In this document: one piece after another, positions 21,326 to 24,285 of the stretch
Layout of the letters: every line of letters starts with the position of its first letter
Numbering within the stretch: position 1 is the first letter of the stretch
Assembly (NCBI GenBank): GCA_045121095.1
Contig: JBGVFN010000108.1
Span: 1-24,285, forward strand
From: TWA4 sp045121095
Lineage (GTDB): Bacteria > Bacillota > Clostridia > Lachnospirales > Lachnospiraceae
Direction of reading: 5' to 3'
DNA length: 24,285 nt
Notes under the pieces: generated by a model
Databases searched by the model: none
What the model was told of the DNA's origin: nothing
What the model saw: only the letters and a program-made list of their open reading frames with translations
Program-made: the position numbers and the translations under genes

Positions 21326-23674
21326 ATGAAAGGAAATAAAAAACTCATGGCACTGATGATGGCTGGTCTTATGACAGCGGTATCAACTGCCGGATGCAGT
21401 CAGACATCAGGTTCAAAGAATACATCGGATTCTACGGAAGCGGAAACAACTTCTGCAGCTGTTTATGAAGAAATCGCAGATGAAGATGCGTTACTTATTG
21501 GCGGTGAAGATTTAAGTGGTAATTTTAATCCCTTGTTTGCTGTATCGGAAGCGGACAAAATGGTGTGCAGCCTGATTTTCGATACCATTTGTTCTGTTGA
21601 TGAGATAGGAGAACTGGAAGATGCAGCCGGTCATCTGGTACCTGTTTCTGAAGTGTCGGATGAAGAAGACGATGAAAATGGCGAAGGAAATGAGGACGAT
21701 GAAGTTACAGTTCCTTCTTCCGATACACAGGATGGTAATTCTTCAGAAGAAGGTACGGAAGAGGAAGTGGAAACCTTTGACTATCAGCTTTCTCTGAATA
21801 AGGGACTGAAATTCTCAGATGGCTCTGATATGACCATAGATGATGTGATTTTTACCTGGAAATTAATGGCGGACCCTTATTATGAAGGCAGTTACAGTCT
21901 GGCAGAAGTACCGGTTCTTGGTATGCAGGAATATTATTATGATACCGAGGATGTGGCGGCTTATCAGAAAAATCTGTCTAAAAATTATTCCAGTAAGAAG
22001 ATTTCAGAAGAAGATTTTATCGCGTATCTGATCGATACAAAATTAAATGGCTGGTTTGATGGTAATCTGCCTGGTGATCTGGACGGAAATGGAACCACCT
22101 GGGTTGATTATCTCAAGAGCAATAATTATGATACAACCGGCATTGAAGAAGATCCCGATGCTCTGCTGGAACTGCTGGCACAGTGCGAATATGAAAATTA
22201 TGCATTTTCCTATGATCCGTATACATATTATCAGGAAAAAGCCCATGCAGATCTGTTGGCGGGTGGTGTGGAAGTGCCTGAAATTGAAGGAATTGAGAAA
22301 GTGGATGATTATACTTGCGTTATCCGATTTACTTCTGTAGATGCGGAGGCGCTTCGGGCCATGACCGTAATCCCTGTTCTTTCAAAAGCATATTACGGTG
22401 CTGACTATGAAAAAGGTGATATTACGAAATTGCAGGATAGTCAGAACGCTACCCCCATGGGAAGTGGTGCCTATACGCTGAACCATTATGAAGGAGAAGA
22501 GGCATCTCTGATTGCTTCCGATTTCAGCCGCACAGAATGTGGTTCCAAATATGTCAAAGTAAAAAGTGTAGCGGAAGAAGACAAAGAACAGGCATTAAAA
22601 GATGGTAAGATCACCGTAGCCTCTCTTGATATGAACGACAGTCTGGAAACAGCGGACAATTTACAGATAGCCGGTGTAGAAGGCAGCGGATTTTACTATT
22701 TTGGTATCAATACAGATATGGTAAACAGCCCTGCTGTACGCGAAGGACTGATGTACCTCATTGATAAATCGCTTTTAAGTGCTTCTCAGGAAGAACTGGA
22801 TACAATTATTGAAGCTGGAAAAACTGAAGATACAACTTTGCTTTCAGATTTAGTTTCTCTTACTCCTCAGACATGGCCCATGACCAAGCTTTCTGCATAT
22901 TATCCTGGAATTAAGACCATTCTGGAAAATCGAAATCCTGCAGATACGGCAGATGGAGAGGACGCAGAAGATTCTGATGGCGCAGAAATTACGGATGATG
23001 AAAACTCCGATGCGGAAGAAAATGGAGATTCTCAGGGTGGAACGGCTCAGAATGAAGCGGATACGGAAGATAATGTTTTCGTAGAAGAGGATCTGTATGA
23101 ATACAGCACAGAAACTGCCCGCAGTAAATTTGGCAGTGCAGGTTACTGGAGTAATTACGGTGAATTGGTAAAAAGCGGAGAACAATTGAAACTGAACATG
23201 GGTATTTCGGAAGAATTGCCCAAAGCCATCAAAGCCATTGCATATCAGCTGAAAAACGATCTGGAAGATCTGGGTGCAGCCGTTTCTCTGAAAGAATACA
23301 GTGAATCAGAAATGCAGGCAACCATCCCCACAGCAGCATTTGACATGTGGATTGGAAGTATTACGGATCTGGCAGATTACAATATGAAAGAATATCTGAA
23401 TTACGGAGCAGACAAAAACTATTTCCATCACCAGAATGGCTATGTAAAGCTGGCATTTGAGGAATTGGAAGAGAAAGAAGACGATGCAGATCGTGCGTAT
23501 CTTGTCAAGGAACTTCTGGGCTATGTAATGGATGCAAATTACTGCAGACCCTTATGTGAAGAAGTTTCTGAAGTCTATGTGGTGAATTCTTCCGCTGTAA
23601 ACTGGGAAGACAGCGTATATCTGGATGAATATGACAGCTTCACGGAAGTGATCAGCAGTATGGAAGTGAGATAA
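21326..23674 (+). CDS. Family 5 (peptide/nickel type) solute-binding lipoprotein with acidic insertions
   Basis: GGAGG (21315-21319) places the start at the ATG at 21326; the ATG at 21320 touches that site. The 782-residue protein has a lipobox STAGC (Cys24). Family-5 binding-protein features include NFNPLFAVSEADKMVCSLIF, LNKGLKFSDGSDMTIDDVIF followed by TWKLM, GSGAYTLNHYE, and ALRAMTVIPVLSKAYYG. Two Asp/Glu-rich low-complexity stretches interrupt the fold, near residues 110-150 and 537-590, and account for the length beyond the usual 500-600 residues. No permease or ATPase gene is next to it, so it either serves a transporter encoded elsewhere or acts as an orphan receptor. A cupin gene follows within 50 bp and may share its transcript. 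Confidence 0.85.
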   Translation: MKGNKKLMALMMAGLMTAVSTAGCSQTSGSKNTSDSTEAETTSAAVYEEIADEDALLIGGEDLSGNFNPLFAVSEADKMVCSLIFDTICSVDEIGELEDAAGHLVPVSEVSDEEDDENGEGNEDDEVTVPSSDTQDGNSSEEGTEEEVETFDYQLSLNKGLKFSDGSDMTIDDVIFTWKLMADPYYEGSYSLAEVPVLGMQEYYYDTEDVAAYQKNLSKNYSSKKISEEDFIAYLIDTKLNGWFDGNLPGDLDGNGTTWVDYLKSNNYDTTGIEEDPDALLELLAQCEYENYAFSYDPYTYYQEKAHADLLAGGVEVPEIEGIEKVDDYTCVIRFTSVDAEALRAMTVIPVLSKAYYGADYEKGDITKLQDSQNATPMGSGAYTLNHYEGEEASLIASDFSRTECGSKYVKVKSVAEEDKEQALKDGKITVASLDMNDSLETADNLQIAGVEGSGFYYFGINTDMVNSPAVREGLMYLIDKSLLSASQEELDTIIEAGKTEDTTLLSDLVSLTPQTWPMTKLSAYYPGIKTILENRNPADTADGEDAEDSDGAEITDDENSDAEENGDSQGGTAQNEADTEDNVFVEEDLYEYSTETARSKFGSAGYWSNYGELVKSGEQLKLNMGISEELPKAIKAIAYQLKNDLEDLGAAVSLKEYSESEMQATIPTAAFDMWIGSITDLADYNMKEYLNYGADKNYFHHQNGYVKLAFEELEEKEDDADRAYLVKELLGYVMDANYCRPLCEEVSEVYVVNSSAVNWEDSVYLDEYDSFTEVISSMEVR

Positions 23675-23723
23675 GCACAGTAATAGCAAGATGAAAAATG
23701 CTGTAGATTCAGGAGGGCAGATT

Positions 23724-24071
23724 ATGATCCGCAAAACAGAACCCGTAGAAGTGAAAAACGCCAGAGGCGGTGAAGGTTCCGTTGTATTTTACCATGTATT
23801 AAAAGAGGAAGAACTGCTTGGGCATGGCAGTCTGTATGCAAAAGTTGTAGTGAAACCTCACAGCAGCATTGGATGGCATCAGCATGTAACTAATACAGAA
23901 CCGTATTTTATCCTGTCAGGAAAAGGAATTTTCATTGATAACGATAAAAGCAGAACCGAAGTTGGTCCAGGAGATGTGTGTATCATCGAAGTCGGCCAGT
24001 GGCATTCTCTGGAAAATCCTTATGATGAAGAACTGGAGATGATGGCGCTGATTTATAATGATAGATGCTGA
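23724..24071 (+). CDS. Single-domain cupin protein
   Basis: The ATG at 23724 follows AGGAGG by eight bases; an upstream in-frame ATG at 23691 lacks a ribosome binding site. The 115-residue protein is one cupin barrel: motif 1 GWHQHVTNTEPYFILSGKG with metal ligands H52, H54 and E59, and motif 2 PGDVCIIEVGQWHSLEN with H94. All four typical ligands are kept, so it should bind a divalent metal. Small cupins of this type include isomerases, dioxygenases and sugar- or ligand-binding proteins; nothing here picks one. The gene ends by overlapping the start of a short frame that looks like the tail of a YCII-type protein. Confidence 0.88.
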   Translation: MIRKTEPVEVKNARGGEGSVVFYHVLKEEELLGHGSLYAKVVVKPHSSIGWHQHVTNTEPYFILSGKGIFIDNDKSRTEVGPGDVCIIEVGQWHSLENPYDEELEMMALIYNDRC

Positions 24072-24205
24072 TCAAATTTGAAGATGGCGTTGATCCTCAG
24101 GATTTTTGTAAAAATGATCCATTTGTACAATTAGGAGTTCAGGAGTACAAAGTGGTGGAATTTAAAGTTTTTGATATTCAGGAATATGCAAAAACATGGT
24201 TGTAA
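24065..24205 (+). pseudogene. Truncated YCII-like gene (C-terminal part only)
   Basis: The ATG at 24065 overlaps the cupin stop and opens a 46-codon frame. Its end, DPFVQLGVQEYKVVEFKVF, resembles the C-terminal strand and DPF motif of YCII-family proteins, which are normally about 90-100 residues long. The N-terminal half of that fold is missing, so this looks like a deletion remnant joined to the cupin gene. No ribosome binding site is obvious, but translational coupling is possible. The family match is by eye from a short segment. Confidence 0.4.
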
Positions 24206-24285
24206 GCATTAAACATTGAATATATTAAGAATACTAAGGTGCTGGGGCCCGACCAGACTTTTAGTGCGGCACCACCAATTTTAAT

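Noticed and set aside
24238..24273. Short stem GGTGC / GCACC near the window end as a terminator
   Set aside because: Only five pairs around a large loop, a poor T-run, and the window ends too soon to judge.

Overview
The window looks like chromosomal DNA of a low-to-mid GC, Gram-positive gut Firmicute, most likely a Lachnospiraceae (Blautia/Ruminococcus-like) member. This rests on strong AGGAGG-type ribosome binding sites, lipobox lipoproteins, an LtaS-like sulfatase, a DUF3786 protein, a CmpB-type membrane protein and a preQ1-riboswitch-controlled queT. No rRNA, tRNA, CRISPR array, phage gene or transposase was seen.

Layout. 1-2360: the end of a UDP-galactopyranose mutase gene, then an ABC-F ATPase ending at a bidirectional terminator. 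2385-3413 (minus): a lipoprotein NodB-type polysaccharide deacetylase. 3739-5202 (plus): a DUF3786 gene with a good sigma-A promoter, then queT behind a promoter and a preQ1-I riboswitch whose pseudoknot covers the Shine-Dalgarno. 5441-9681 (minus): a four-gene surface-polymer locus (YdcF/SanA-like membrane protein, small lipoprotein, MBOAT O-acyltransferase, DHHW/AlgX-like protein). 9682-10544: a gene-free divergent region with about 3.5 copies of a ~92 bp repeat and two 51 bp hairpin repeats. 10545-13347 (plus): a small protein resembling a dead minimal nucleotidyltransferase, then a TPR protein with a TIR/DUF4062-like N-terminus. 13525-17195 (minus): a cytosolic ParB-like/BMP fusion, a metallophosphoesterase and shikimate dehydrogenase. 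17733-21123 (plus): a CmpB-type membrane protein and an LTA-synthase-like sulfatase. 21326-24205 (plus): an orphan, highly acidic family-5 solute-binding lipoprotein, a cupin, and the tail of a YCII-like gene.

Theme. Many genes concern the cell envelope: galactofuranose supply (Glf), polysaccharide deacetylation, polymer O-acylation (MBOAT + DHHW), a SanA/YdcF-like protein and an LtaS-like sulfatase. They lie in several transcription units, so co-regulation is inference.

What stands out. (1) Leaders and spacers are filled with short tandem repeats of unrelated sequence but very regular period (7x12, 15x8, 7x13, ~14 bp), and several genes carry in-frame duplications of 15, 30, 36 or 45 bp. 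(2) A 13-mer, GTAACAGTTCAGC, recurs in exact or variant form at five intergenic sites, usually as half of an inverted repeat and often beside a tandem array. (3) Two protein architectures deserve attention: the ParB-like/BMP fusion without a signal peptide, and the pairing of an inactive-looking nucleotidyltransferase-like protein with a TIR/DUF4062-like TPR protein behind structured repeats. (4) The shikimate dehydrogenase leader encodes a plausible 14-residue peptide whose stop codon sits in the loop of a hairpin next to the gene start.
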